In this document: positions 55,136-64,000 of the stretch, one piece after another
How the letters are laid out: every line of letters begins with the position of its first letter
Numbering within the stretch: position 1 is the stretch's first letter
Assembly (NCBI GenBank): GCA_028281665.1
Contig: JANQJK010000010.1
Coordinates: forward strand, 97,637 to 161,636
Reading direction: 5' to 3'
DNA length: 64,000 bases
Source of the DNA: Hyphococcus sp.
GTDB taxonomy: Bacteria; Pseudomonadota; Alphaproteobacteria; Caulobacterales; Parvularculaceae
Position numbers and translations under genes: made by a program
The notes under the pieces: model-generated
The model's input: the letters and a program-made list of their open reading frames with translations, nothing else
Database searches by the model: none
What the model was told of the DNA's origin: nothing

Positions 55136-56224
55136 ATGAGAGTCCTGTTTGTCACGCGAAAATGGCCGCCGGCGGTGGGCGGCATGGAGCTTTACAGCCG
55201 CGAGATCGCCGCGGCCATGTCCCGCTATGCCAATGTCGATGTGGAGGCGCTGCCGGGGCGGCCGGACGGACGCCCGCCGGCAGCCGGCGCGCTGATCTGG
55301 TTTTTCGTTCGGGCCGCGTTCGTTCTTGCCGTGCGGGGGCGGCGCTACGACGTTATTCATTTCGGCGATTTCGTTCTCTTTCCTCTGACAGTCTGGGCGG
55401 CAATCGTCGCGCCCCGGCCGAGAAAACTGGTGACCGTACACGGGCTCGATCTGATTTACGGGCGCCGCAAGGGCGTAAAACCATTCCTGTACAGATCTTA
55501 TGTGTCGGTGGCGCGCGCGTTTCAGCGGGCGGCTCATTGTTTTGTCGCCAACTCCTCGGCTACAGCGGCCGTCGCAAAAGAGGTCGGGTTGCGGCGGGTT
55601 GAGGCCGTGCCCCTAGGGGTTGCCCTGCCGGAAGACGCGTCGGCGCCGACGGCGCAGGACGCGGCGCGGCGGGCGATTGCCCGAGAGAAAGACCGTTACA
55701 TCCTCTTTGTCGGCCGGATCGTGCCGCGCAAAGGCGTCTCCTGGTTTGCGCAGAACGTGATGCCGAACCTGCCGGAGGGGCTCAAGCTAAAGATCGTCGG
55801 CGCCGCCTGGGACAAGAAAGAGCTTGGCCGGGCGACGGAAAATCCGCAAACAGAATATCTGGGGCGGGTTGATGATGATGAATTGCGCCGGCTGCGCGCC
55901 GGGGCGGCGGTGACGGTCATGCCGAATCTGGATATCGACGATGGCGATATGGAAGGCTTTGGCCTTGCTGCGCTGGAGGCCGCCGCCGAAGGCTCGCTTC
56001 TTGTCGCTTCGGCAGTCGAGGGCATTGTGGACGCCGTTATCGACGGCAAAACCGGTTTCCTCGCCAAAGGCGGGGATGCGGATAGCTGGGTTGAAATCGT
56101 GTCGAAGCTGTTAGCCTGGTCGCCGACGGAGCGCGCGCGTTTTCTGGACGATGCTCGCGAGATCATCGTGACGCGGTATTCCTGGGACGGCGTCGCCCGG
56201 CAGACGCTCGCGCTTGCTGCGTAA
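55136..56224 (+). CDS. Family 4 glycosyltransferase
   Basis: A 362-residue GT-B enzyme. It begins MRVLFVTRKWPPAVGGMELYSREI and shows VTVHGLDLIYG, YILFVGRIVPRKGVSWF and the EX7E region in GDMEGFGLAALEAAAEGSLL. ATG 55136 is the first start after the island boundary. First gene of an envelope cluster. Confidence 0.9.
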   Translation: MRVLFVTRKWPPAVGGMELYSREIAAAMSRYANVDVEALPGRPDGRPPAAGALIWFFVRAAFVLAVRGRRYDVIHFGDFVLFPLTVWAAIVAPRPRKLVTVHGLDLIYGRRKGVKPFLYRSYVSVARAFQRAAHCFVANSSATAAVAKEVGLRRVEAVPLGVALPEDASAPTAQDAARRAIAREKDRYILFVGRIVPRKGVSWFAQNVMPNLPEGLKLKIVGAAWDKKELGRATENPQTEYLGRVDDDELRRLRAGAAVTVMPNLDIDDGDMEGFGLAALEAAAEGSLLVASAVEGIVDAVIDGKTGFLAKGGDADSWVEIVSKLLAWSPTERARFLDDAREIIVTRYSWDGVARQTLALAA

Positions 56225-56237
56225 GGCGGCGGATTTC

Positions 56238-57014
56238 ATGAACTACGATTTCATCAAAAATTTCCTGCGCCGCCGAATGCGCCAGCCGCAGGTTTATGCC
56301 CTGGCGCGCCGGGCCATGCTGCTTGGTCAATGGGCCATGCGCAAACCGGACGAGCCGGATTTCGCTGTCTTCAAAGCGCTGAAGAGTGAAACGGGCCTTG
56401 TGGTTGATGTCGGCGCCAATGGCGGGCAGTCGGCGGTTGCGTTTTCTTTCCTGCTGCCGCGCTTCGACATCGTTTCGTTTGAGCCGAACCCGGCCCTTTG
56501 GCGCGATCTCGATTTTATTGCGCGCATTATCGGCCGACGCTTTTCCTACCGCAAAATCGGTCTGGGCCCGGCTGCGGATCGCATGACATTGTTCGTTCCG
56601 CAAATCGGAAAACTGCCGGTGACCACGCGGGCAAGCCTCGACCGACAAGCTGCTGAAGCGCACTGTGAAAGACTGGTGGGCGAAATTGGCGAGAAGCCGG
56701 AGATCAACGAGACGACCGTTGAGATCGTTCCTTTCGACAGTCTCGATCTTCGACCCGACATCGTGAAGATCGACGTTGAGGGATATGAGCGCCAGGTCCT
56801 CGAAGGCATGATGGAGACGCTGAAGGCGACCCGCCCGATCCTGCTGCTCGAAAGCAACGCAGAAGATCAATCCTGCATGGATCTGCTGTCGCCTTTCGGA
56901 TACCGGTTTTATAATTTCGATCTCGCAAACAAGCGCCTGACCACAAGCGCGCAGAACCCAAGCCGAAACTGGTTCGCCATTCCGGAACATCGCGAAAAGC
57001 AGCTTCTTTCCTGA
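56238..57014 (+). CDS. FkbM-family methyltransferase
   Basis: A 258-residue SAM methyltransferase. It shows LVVDVGANGGQSAVAFSFLLP (SAM loop), VSFEPNPALWRDL and VKIDVEGYERQVLEGM, the FkbM signatures. Such enzymes often O-methylate sugars. ATG 56238 lies 14 bases after the GT4 stop; a TTG at 56214 would overlap. Confidence 0.9.
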   Translation: MNYDFIKNFLRRRMRQPQVYALARRAMLLGQWAMRKPDEPDFAVFKALKSETGLVVDVGANGGQSAVAFSFLLPRFDIVSFEPNPALWRDLDFIARIIGRRFSYRKIGLGPAADRMTLFVPQIGKLPVTTRASLDRQAAEAHCERLVGEIGEKPEINETTVEIVPFDSLDLRPDIVKIDVEGYERQVLEGMMETLKATRPILLLESNAEDQSCMDLLSPFGYRFYNFDLANKRLTTSAQNPSRNWFAIPEHREKQLLS

Positions 57015-57110
57015 TCCCGACGCCTTTCTGTACGAGCCGCGCACCCTTTGCGCCCGGGCGCGCGTCGGCGTAAGGTCGCGTCTCTGATCATGTGTCCGGC
57101 GGGGAGCGGC

Positions 57111-57782
57111 ATGAGGGCATTCCGACTATTCGTCAGGCTGACGGTCTATTATCTCTGCGTTACAGGCGTTGTTTATTCCGCCGTCACGCTGTTCCCCGGC
57201 CTTGAGGAATTTCTGCCCATCGGCGGCGCGGAAACCCTGTTGAGCGGCGCCGGTTCCGACCCGTTTGAGTCCATCGAAATCGGCGCGACCCGCGTCGCCA
57301 ATCTCGGCGACAGCCTGCTCTGGCTTTGCATCGCTATCGCCGGCGCCCTGTTGACCATCATTCCGATCAGCTGGACCTATATGGCCGTCCGTAAGCGCGA
57401 TGAGTATGACCAGTCGCTGGTCGAAACCATTATTGTACTGCCGATCGCAGTCACCAGCATCGTGATCATCGTGAACAATTCCGTGGCGCTCGCCTTCTCG
57501 CTGGCGGGCATCGTGGCCGGCGTTCGCTTTCGGAACACGCTCAAAAGTTCCGGCGATGCGCTCTATATATTTCTCGCTATCGGCATCGGGTTGTCCGCCG
57601 GCATCGGCGCCATGGAAATTGCGGTCGTGATGTCCATGGCGTTTAACTATGTCTTTCTCGTCCTGTGGATCACCGATTATGGCGGGCGCAAGGGGACGCA
57701 CCGCTATATGCGAAAGACCTACAGCGAACACGACCGCAAGCATAACAAGCACAAGAACCATGCGGAGCATTCGGCGGAATGA
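57111..57782 (+). CDS. DUF4956 membrane protein
   Basis: A 223-residue protein with about five hydrophobic segments and the DUF4956 core ALAFSLAGIVAGVRFRNTLKSSGDALYIFLAIGIGLSAG. A His/Lys-rich tail ends it (KTYSEHDRKHNKHKNHAEHSAE). ATG 57111 has a GGGGAG upstream. In other genomes DUF4956 lies near VTC polyphosphate-polymerase and CotH genes, and a CotH-like gene is nearby here. Confidence 0.85.
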   Translation: MRAFRLFVRLTVYYLCVTGVVYSAVTLFPGLEEFLPIGGAETLLSGAGSDPFESIEIGATRVANLGDSLLWLCIAIAGALLTIIPISWTYMAVRKRDEYDQSLVETIIVLPIAVTSIVIIVNNSVALAFSLAGIVAGVRFRNTLKSSGDALYIFLAIGIGLSAGIGAMEIAVVMSMAFNYVFLVLWITDYGGRKGTHRYMRKTYSEHDRKHNKHKNHAEHSAE

Positions 57783-58597
57783 AAGCGGGCAGACTTCTTG
57801 TGGCCGCATTGGTTGCGGCGTGGACAAGCGGCGTCCATGCGCAGCCGTCAACCCCTCGCCAGCTGCCGCTTAACAAACAACTGATTGAAGTCTCGGGGCT
57901 CGCCGCCGCATCCGACAACACCGTTTTCGCGCACAATGATGAGTTCGCCATTGTCTATGAGATCGACATTCGCGATGGAGAGATGTTGCGCGCCTTCGCA
58001 TTGGGCGACCCTACGATCCCGGGAGATTTTGAAGGCATCGCTGCGTATGACGGGCGCATCTATCTGATCACCAGCGCGGGCATGCTTTACGAGGCCGACA
58101 TAAGCGACCATCGCGCGCGTACGCGGTTCAATGTTTATGACACCGGTGCAGGAAGCTTTTGCGAAGTCGAAGGCTTGTCGCGCACGCCTCAGCCCGGCGA
58201 ATTCTTCATTTTGTGCAAGCGACCGCGAAAGGGAGCGGCAGGCGGTCAGCTGTCGGTTTTCCGCTGGAGCCTTGCCGAACGGCGCCCGGTTTCGAAACCG
58301 GACCTCGTTACGCCGTTTCGCGATTTCCTTCCCGGCTCGGAACGTGAGGGATTTCGTCCGGCGGGCATAGAGTGGGACGGCGCAAACGAAACGCTTATGG
58401 TCGTGTCTTCGAAGTCTGCGATCGTTTATTCATTTGACCTTGATGGAAAGTTTCTGCGCAAGAGCAGGCTTTCCCCTGACAGGCATTTGCAATCGGAAGG
58501 GCTTGCCGTCCTTTCTTCCGGCGCCGTGGTGGTAGCCGACGAAGGAGGCGGGCGAAACCGCGCAGGCTTAATATCCGTATACGACGAACTGCCCTAA
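57779..58597 (+). CDS. SdiA-regulated-like beta-propeller protein
   Basis: A 272-residue secreted protein with a signal peptide (LLVAALVAAWTSGVHAQ). The body has the repeated blade motifs GLAAASDNTVFAHNDE, EGIAAYDGRIYLITSAG and EGLAVLSSGAVVVADEGGG, the SdiA-regulated/phytase-esterase-like propeller. It overlaps the DUF4956 stop by four bases. Confidence 0.8.
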   Translation: MKAGRLLVAALVAAWTSGVHAQPSTPRQLPLNKQLIEVSGLAAASDNTVFAHNDEFAIVYEIDIRDGEMLRAFALGDPTIPGDFEGIAAYDGRIYLITSAGMLYEADISDHRARTRFNVYDTGAGSFCEVEGLSRTPQPGEFFILCKRPRKGAAGGQLSVFRWSLAERRPVSKPDLVTPFRDFLPGSEREGFRPAGIEWDGANETLMVVSSKSAIVYSFDLDGKFLRKSRLSPDRHLQSEGLAVLSSGAVVVADEGGGRNRAGLISVYDELP

Positions 58598-58622
58598 ACC
58601 GCGTTTCAATCTGAAGCCCGCG

Positions 58623-59669
58623 TTAGCGGCGGCATGTCGCCAGCAGCTCTTTTTCCACGGACGTATCGTCGGCGATGTCGTCAAAAAACTCGGTAAGATA
58701 TTTTTGCGCGCTCTTTCGCGTGCGTTCGCTGAGTGGGGAGATGTCCGCCAGCACCGCCATCAACGCGTCTTTCTCCGCTCTGAACTCGCCCGTCGCCGCG
58801 CGCGCTTCTTCGTTGAAGGCGCAGAATCCGCGGTAGTGGCGCTGACGTACCTCGCGCACAGCTATGCTCTCCGGCGGTACGGCGTAGGGCGCGTTTACAA
58901 GGCCCGAATAGTCGAAATCATAGGGTACGGGTATGAGGTTATCCTGACCTGCGCCCTTTGCGCCGATGAGCTTCGTATTGTGGCAGCAATCCCGGCCCTC
59001 GGCGCCGGAATGCATAGACCAGTCGAGATTGCCGATCATGTATTGAAACACGGCGTAACGGGCAGCGTCCGCCGCGTTCAGTTGCTCCTTCGCAATATCG
59101 GGTACATCGATTTCCACCATGTCGTTGCGCTTCGCAGCGTCGTCGGTGTCCTCAATAAGAAAGCCGAGACGGCTGATCACCGTCTTGCCGCTCGTCGCCT
59201 CCACATAGTCGATCTGCGCCATGCGCACCTTAAGACTCAGCGGCGTTATCACGTTGAGGAGGCGGTAGGCGGCGTACTCCATCAGATAATATTGCTGAAA
59301 CCGCGAGGACCGTTTGCAATGCGTTACCAGCTTGAGGCGTTTTTGCCCGTCAAAGAACGACGCGTCGGCCGGCTTCTCCTTAAAGGCGATGCGCAGGGGC
59401 GGGAAGTCGCATAACACCCGGCTGCGTCGCGACAGGCCGCGCGCCGATAGTTCTATCGCATGGGTTTCCGGCGCGTCGCCGTGATAGTCGAGGCTCGCGG
59501 GAAACGGTTCGGTTGATCGTTCGGCGGCGCGGGTTAATTCGCCGAATGGCGCGGTGATTGTAAGGGTGATCGGTGCGTGATCCGCAAACAGGGGATGCGG
59601 GTCGCCGGCCCGCGCCGTCAGCGGCGCCGCCGCGAGCAGCAGCACAATCAGAAAAGCAATGCGCGTCAA
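58623..59669 (-). CDS. Secreted CotH-like protein
   Basis: A 348-residue protein with a signal peptide (IVLLLAAAPLTARAG). The middle SLKVRMAQIDYVEA and the late VFQYMIGNLDWSMHSG...NTKLIG...IPVPYDFDYSGLVN resemble the CotH kinase fold (DWS and DFDYSG acidic motifs). No ATP motif can be confirmed. It overlaps the next minus gene by four bases. Confidence 0.65.
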   Translation of the reverse strand: MTRIAFLIVLLLAAAPLTARAGDPHPLFADHAPITLTITAPFGELTRAAERSTEPFPASLDYHGDAPETHAIELSARGLSRRSRVLCDFPPLRIAFKEKPADASFFDGQKRLKLVTHCKRSSRFQQYYLMEYAAYRLLNVITPLSLKVRMAQIDYVEATSGKTVISRLGFLIEDTDDAAKRNDMVEIDVPDIAKEQLNAADAARYAVFQYMIGNLDWSMHSGAEGRDCCHNTKLIGAKGAGQDNLIPVPYDFDYSGLVNAPYAVPPESIAVREVRQRHYRGFCAFNEEARAATGEFRAEKDALMAVLADISPLSERTRKSAQKYLTEFFDDIADDTSVEKELLATCRR

Positions 59670-60772
59670 TCGGCGGCCTCCTTCGTTGAAGAAAGAAGCC
59701 GGCTCTCTCCGGTGCTCACATTATGCGCCGTAACTTCGTCGCCGACGATCTCAAGATAGCTTGCGACGCCGCCGTAATGTTCCGATGCGCCCGTGTCGAT
59801 CTGGATGACCCGTCCGTCGAGGCTGGCGCGAATGCCCTCGACGCTTGGCGTGTGGCCGACGACGATACGCGCCGCGCCATAGGCGGCGAGGACGATCTCG
59901 ATTTCTTCTTTCATGGATGGCCGGGCGGGCAACGCAACGGCGCCGCCTTCAGCGGCGGCTTCGATCGCTTCCTTGATCTCCGCTTCCGGATCGCGCTGAA
60001 CAAGGCCCCGGTACCAGAGCGGCCCCAGCGGGTCGGCGACAATAGACGCCGGCGATTCGTCGCGGCTCTTCAGGGCTGCGGCGACCCGCGCATTGATGTC
60101 GTCGAGAGAAAAAACGCTGTATTCCGCGCTGAGGCCCCCATGGACAAACAACGTATCGCCCACCTTGGCGACGGCGGGATTGTCGGCGACCCATGCGCCG
60201 ATATCGCCGTCGGGCCCCCATGCAATCCCGTGCTCGACGCGCCCGAGCGGCCATTCCTCCTGCCAGGCGTTGCGAATGGCGTCGCTCGACATTGACGGGT
60301 TCTGCTCAAGGTAAAACGTTTCGAGGGAGTCTCGATTCGACTCAAAAACAAGCGCCCGCCGCTTTTCCGAATTGCGGTCCTTGAACGCTTCATATTCGCC
60401 CGGATGCACATAGCGCAGATCGCCCGTCATCATCATGGCTTCGTGATTGCCCACAAGGGTGACGACCGCGCCGCCTTTCTTGGCGGCTTTCTTCTGTAGT
60501 TTCTGCAGATGTTCGATGATTTTTCTGGAGTCCGGCCCGCGGTCGGGAACATCGCCGGTCTGGACGAATATGGTGTCGCCCCCTTTCCAGCGTCCGCGTT
60601 TGTCGGCGACGCCCGCCGCGATAACGATTGCTTCGTAGGCGTCATAATCCCCGTGAAGATCGCCGACGGCGACAATGCGGGGCGGCGCATCCCCGGCATG
60701 TACGAGCGATAATTGAGCGGCGCCTGCGAACAACAGGGCGGTTGATAACGCCCTCAGCAAATTCCCTGACAT
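59666..60772 (-). CDS. Secreted metallophosphoesterase
   Basis: A 368-residue calcineurin-like phosphatase with a signal peptide (TALLFAGAAQLSLVHAG). Metal motifs are visible as VAVGDLHGDYDAY, FVQTGDVPDRGP, TLVGNHEAMMM and RIVVGHTPSVEG. ATG 60772 is used. Partner of the CotH-like gene; substrate unknown. Confidence 0.9.
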   Translation of the reverse strand: MSGNLLRALSTALLFAGAAQLSLVHAGDAPPRIVAVGDLHGDYDAYEAIVIAAGVADKRGRWKGGDTIFVQTGDVPDRGPDSRKIIEHLQKLQKKAAKKGGAVVTLVGNHEAMMMTGDLRYVHPGEYEAFKDRNSEKRRALVFESNRDSLETFYLEQNPSMSSDAIRNAWQEEWPLGRVEHGIAWGPDGDIGAWVADNPAVAKVGDTLFVHGGLSAEYSVFSLDDINARVAAALKSRDESPASIVADPLGPLWYRGLVQRDPEAEIKEAIEAAAEGGAVALPARPSMKEEIEIVLAAYGAARIVVGHTPSVEGIRASLDGRVIQIDTGASEHYGGVASYLEIVGDEVTAHNVSTGESRLLSSTKEAAD

Positions 60773-60830
60773 CTCCGGCGTTCTCCCCGATCGCGCATGA
60801 TGTGCGCCATGCGACCGCTCCGGGGGGCTG

Positions 60831-62519
60831 TTGTCAAGCCGGCGACCGGGCCCGGCGCGGAAGGCCGGGATTTGGCCGTTGCGGGCGTTTTGCGCTATCC
60901 CGGGCGACGCTTTCATCGCCGGGACGGAGCGACCGATCCAAAATATCCTTCGCAAACGCACAAGACCGCTGGTTTTCTGGCCGCCCGCCGGTCTGCTCCT
61001 TGCGGCGCTTGTATTCTCCGTCGTCGACTATGCGGGTTTTCACGCTGCGGTTTCCGCCGCCAATGCGTGGCTTTTGAGCCGGTTCGACTGGCTTTATTCC
61101 TTCGCGTCCTTCGCTGCGGTCATCCTTGTCGCGTGGGTGGCGGTGTCGCCGCTTGGGTCGATACGCATCGGCGGCCCCGACGCCAAACCCATCCTCAGTC
61201 GCTGGAACTGGTTCGCGATTACCCTGTGCACGACCGTTGCAATCGGCATTTTATTCTGGGGCGCGGCGGAGCCGATGTTTCATATCAACGACCCGCCGGC
61301 GTTTTCCGGCGCGGAGCCCCAATCGGAGGCGGCGGCGCGGTTCGCCATATCGACCCTGTTCATGCATTGGACGATCACGCCATACGCGCTTTACTCTGTG
61401 CCGGCCCTCGCTTTCGCGCTCGCCCATTTCAATCTCGGCCGGCCATATTCCTTAAGCGGACCATTATCGCTCGTCTTTGGCAAAGCGGCGACGGGGCGAG
61501 GCGGTGCGCTGATCGATGCGGTTGGTCTTTACGCGCTGGTCGCCGGCGTTGCGGCGTCGCTCGGCGTCGGGGTGATGACGCTTGCCGGCGGTCTCGACCG
61601 GCTGACGGCGCTTGATGACGGGCCGTGGCTGCGTTTCGCAATCACGCTTGCTATTGTCGGCGTTTTTGTCGCGTCGTCGATAACGGGCATTCAGCGGGGC
61701 ATCAAATACCTCTCCGATTTGAACGTGAAATTCTTTTTTGTGTTGGCGGCCTTCCTTCTGATCGCCGGCCCGACCGGCGCCGTTCTTTCTCTCGGCGCCG
61801 CCGCCCTTGGCGACTACGTCGTGAACTTTGTACCCGTCAGCCTCGCATTCGGCGAGCGCGCGGGCAGCCAGTGGATGCGTGACTGGACCGTCTTTTACTT
61901 CGCCAACTGGCTTGCCTGGGCGCCGATCACGGCGCTGTTTCTGGGACGCATTTCGGTTGGCTACACCGTGCGCGAATTTCTGTTGTTCAATCTCGTTGCC
62001 CCCGCCGCCTTCGGCGCGCTGTGGATGACGATCCTCGGCGGCGCGGCCATCCATATGGACGCCGCTTCCGGCGGCGCGTTGACGACTGCCCTAAACGAAC
62101 GAGGGCTGGACGCTGTCGTTTACGCCTTGTTCGACGCCTATCCGCTCGCCGCCGTTATCGGGACGGCGTTTGTGGCGCTCACCTTTGTCTCTTTCGTTAC
62201 GGCGATGGACTCAAACACGCACTCAATCGCCGCGGTATGCCTGAAGCCGGCGAAATCCCATGAACAGGAGCGGCGCGCGTCCATGCCGGTGAAAATCTTC
62301 TGGGGCGTGCTTGTGGGCGCCGTTGCCTGGGTGATGACGTCAACGACCGGCATCGACGGCGTGCGCATGCTCTCCAATCTCGGCGGCGCGCCTGGCCTGC
62401 TGATCCTGATCGCCATGGGCGCGGTCATCATTGTAATGCGCACTCAATGGATGAGCGAAATTCGCGCGGGCGCACAGCCGGCGCCGTTACCCGAAGCGGA
62501 AGCCGGGAAAATACGCTGA
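60831..62519 (+). CDS. BCCT-family betaine/carnitine/choline transporter
   Basis: A 562-residue, 12-helix transporter. The BCCT signatures GILFWGAAEPMFHINDPP and DWTVFYFANWLAWAPITALFLGRIS are present. The start is unsure: no ATG lies before the first helix and TTG 60831 is the frame's first start. It imports an osmolyte or methylamine; substrate unknown. Confidence 0.92.
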   Translation: MSSRRPGPARKAGIWPLRAFCAIPGDAFIAGTERPIQNILRKRTRPLVFWPPAGLLLAALVFSVVDYAGFHAAVSAANAWLLSRFDWLYSFASFAAVILVAWVAVSPLGSIRIGGPDAKPILSRWNWFAITLCTTVAIGILFWGAAEPMFHINDPPAFSGAEPQSEAAARFAISTLFMHWTITPYALYSVPALAFALAHFNLGRPYSLSGPLSLVFGKAATGRGGALIDAVGLYALVAGVAASLGVGVMTLAGGLDRLTALDDGPWLRFAITLAIVGVFVASSITGIQRGIKYLSDLNVKFFFVLAAFLLIAGPTGAVLSLGAAALGDYVVNFVPVSLAFGERAGSQWMRDWTVFYFANWLAWAPITALFLGRISVGYTVREFLLFNLVAPAAFGALWMTILGGAAIHMDAASGGALTTALNERGLDAVVYALFDAYPLAAVIGTAFVALTFVSFVTAMDSNTHSIAAVCLKPAKSHEQERRASMPVKIFWGVLVGAVAWVMTSTTGIDGVRMLSNLGGAPGLLILIAMGAVIIVMRTQWMSEIRAGAQPAPLPEAEAGKIR

Positions 62520-63434
62520 GTAAAACGCCCCCTGTTGTGCGGCGATATCGCGGGCTTCCTCTGCCGAAACATCCTTGAACCAGACTTTTGCGCCGGGCCG
62601 GATCTGCCCGGCAAGGTGAAGGTCCGGCTCGATGATCTGGGCGATGCGGGCGTATCCGCCAACGGTTTGTGCATCGGCAAGCAACAGAAAGGGATTACCC
62701 GAAGGCGGGCATTGCACCGTACCGGGAAAAACCGGGCTTGAGCGCATCGAGAAATTTTCCGGTGGGCGTATCTCGGCGCCGCCGAGTTCAACGCCCATGC
62801 GATTGGCGCGCCGCGATGCGAGAAAGGCGTCGGAGAAGAAACGCCTCTGACAGTCGGCGCCGATCAGGTGAAATTCCGGTCCGCGCACCGCACGCAGGAA
62901 GACGTCCTGCGAGAGCGTCGGCGTAGCCGACGCCGGAACATCCGGGGTCGGCGTTGCAGGCGCGTCGGCGCTCCCAATCGTATCGCCGGCCTTCAGCGGG
63001 CGCCCGTCAATGCCGCCGAGACCCGCCGGTGCATAGGTTGCCGCGCTGCCGAACTGGATCTTGCCGCTGACGCCGCCGGCGATGGCAATGTAAGTGCGCA
63101 GACCCTGCCGCGCGGGCCCGAGCTTCAGGACGTCGCCGGGCCCGGCGCGTTGCAACGCGCCGGCGCTGATCGCCGCGCCGTTGAGCGTCGCGCCCATATC
63201 CGCGCCGGCAATGGCGAAGTCTGCGCCGGCATCGAAGCGCAGTTCAGGGCCAGTCCCGGCGCATTCCAGCGCCGGGGCATCCCAACGGTTGCCGGCGGCG
63301 GCGTTTGCAAGCGCGAAGGAAAGACGATCCGCAGCGCCCGATTGGGGCACGCCGAGATGTCGGAAATCCGACCGCCCGGCGTCCTGAACGGTGGTTTCCG
63401 CGCCGGGCCGAAGGATGGTTGCAATCGCCGTCAC
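62487..63434 (-). CDS. pxpC: 5-oxoprolinase subunit PxpC (biotin-dependent carboxyltransferase family)
   Basis: A 315-residue protein with the KipA/PxpC fold. It shows ATILRPGAETTVQDAGRSDFRHLGVPQSGAADR at the start and VFPGTVQCPPSGNPFLLLADAQTVGGY. With PxpA and PxpB it turns 5-oxoproline into glutamate using ATP. It overlaps pxpB by four bases; pxpA is not in the window. Confidence 0.93.
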   Translation of the reverse strand: MTAIATILRPGAETTVQDAGRSDFRHLGVPQSGAADRLSFALANAAAGNRWDAPALECAGTGPELRFDAGADFAIAGADMGATLNGAAISAGALQRAGPGDVLKLGPARQGLRTYIAIAGGVSGKIQFGSAATYAPAGLGGIDGRPLKAGDTIGSADAPATPTPDVPASATPTLSQDVFLRAVRGPEFHLIGADCQRRFFSDAFLASRRANRMGVELGGAEIRPPENFSMRSSPVFPGTVQCPPSGNPFLLLADAQTVGGYARIAQIIEPDLHLAGQIRPGAKVWFKDVSAEEARDIAAQQGAFYSAYFPGFRFG

Positions 63435-64000
63435 GGCGCGGTCTCCGCCAGAAATTCTTCTTCGCTGATGGGCCTGAACTGTACGCTCGCGCCGGGCTTC
63501 AACGCGAACGGTTCATCCGCCATCGGATCGAACAGGCGCATGGGCGTCCGCCCGATCAGGCACCAGCCGCCCGGCGATGGCAGGGGATAGATACACGTGA
63601 ACTCGCCGGCTACGCCAACGGAGCCGGCGGGCAAATGCGCGTCGGGGTGCGGCAATCGCGGGACCTGTAGTTTCTCATCAAGCGTTCCCATATAGGCAAA
63701 GCCGGGAGCAAAGCCGAGCGTTGCAACACGGTATGTTTTAGATGCGTGTACGCCGATGACGGCCTGTTCCGGAAGACCTGTGTGCGCTGCAAGGTCGGCG
63801 AGGTCGGGTCCGGCTTCGCCGCCATAAAAGACCGGAACGACAATCGGATCGCTCGATGGCGCAGACGCCTGCGATGGCGCTTCGCGAATCTCCTTTTCCA
63901 GCATCATGCGCGCCGTTTCCGGATTAATCCGTGCAGGATCGAACCGTATCGCGACGGAATCGATGCCTGCAACCGCGTCTTCAATGCCCGCAGCAGCGCG
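63431..64000 (-). CDS. pxpB: 5-oxoprolinase subunit PxpB (KipI family), cut by window edge
   Basis: The frame enters from the window end and runs 190 residues. It shows VIGVHASKTYRVATLGFAPGFAYMGTLDE and PSPGGWCLIGRTPMRLFDP, the family motifs. The N-terminus and start lie outside. An ATG at 63907 is not the true start, since homologous sequence continues upstream of it. Confidence 0.92.
   Translation of the reverse strand, partial: RAAAGIEDAVAGIDSVAIRFDPARINPETARMMLEKEIREAPSQASAPSSDPIVVPVFYGGEAGPDLADLAAHTGLPEQAVIGVHASKTYRVATLGFAPGFAYMGTLDEKLQVPRLPHPDAHLPAGSVGVAGEFTCIYPLPSPGGWCLIGRTPMRLFDPMADEPFALKPGASVQFRPISEEEFLAETAP

Overview
The window is a high-GC chromosomal segment of an alphaproteobacterium. 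FlbT, the rsmI-yraN-gshB-BON neighbourhood, a UrcA-like secreted protein and LptF/LptG fit that class. A Parvularculales/Hyphomonadaceae-like lineage is plausible but not proven. Most of it is ordinary housekeeping DNA with dense, often overlapping operons. One AT-richer island of about 10.5 kb interrupts it.

Layout: 1-4590 (minus) is a cell-division/ribosome block: envC (cut by the window edge), rlmH, rsfS, egtD, nadD, obgE. 4709-14558 holds an OYE oxidoreductase, a GST, a LolA-like protein, an unassigned structured RNA candidate, a TauE-type permease, xthA, a class V aminotransferase, a stress protein, a SpoU methyltransferase, a MarR regulator with a histone-like tail, a NUDIX hydrolase and IspZ. 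14583-20029 (minus) carries ftsY, mtaB, an orphan flbT, lptG and lptF. 20156-24449 is a membrane protein plus three glycosyltransferases. 24514-30648 holds gshB, a BON lipoprotein, yraN, rsmI, an LpoA-like lipoprotein, hemW and rdgB. 30867-32550 is a compact operon of two tiny membrane/secreted proteins, two DUF2975 proteins and a small Xre regulator. 32554-36878 has an MFS transporter, a GFA protein, an amidohydrolase and a retropepsin-like protease. 37341-43696 is translation: rpmI-rplT, then a phenylalanine attenuator and pheS-pheT, with a fic gene inserted between pheS and pheT. A tandem PilZ protein follows.

The island lies between tRNA-Thr(CGT) at 44498 and a diverged copy of the tRNA 3' half at 54994-55039, beside an integrase remnant. 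It carries a frameshifted ParE with intact ParD, a broken Xre gene and a complete type II-C CRISPR-Cas system: tracrRNA candidate, cas9, cas1, cas2 and an array of 49 full repeats plus one truncated repeat. The tracrRNA anti-repeat and a minus-strand terminator beside cas2 both indicate that crRNAs are read from the minus strand, towards the cas genes. One spacer occurs twice, at positions 1 and 43.

After the island, 55136-60772 is an envelope-type cluster (GT4, FkbM methyltransferase, DUF4956, SdiA-regulated-like, CotH-like, metallophosphatase). The window ends with a BCCT transporter and the 5-oxoprolinase subunits PxpC and PxpB (cut by the edge).
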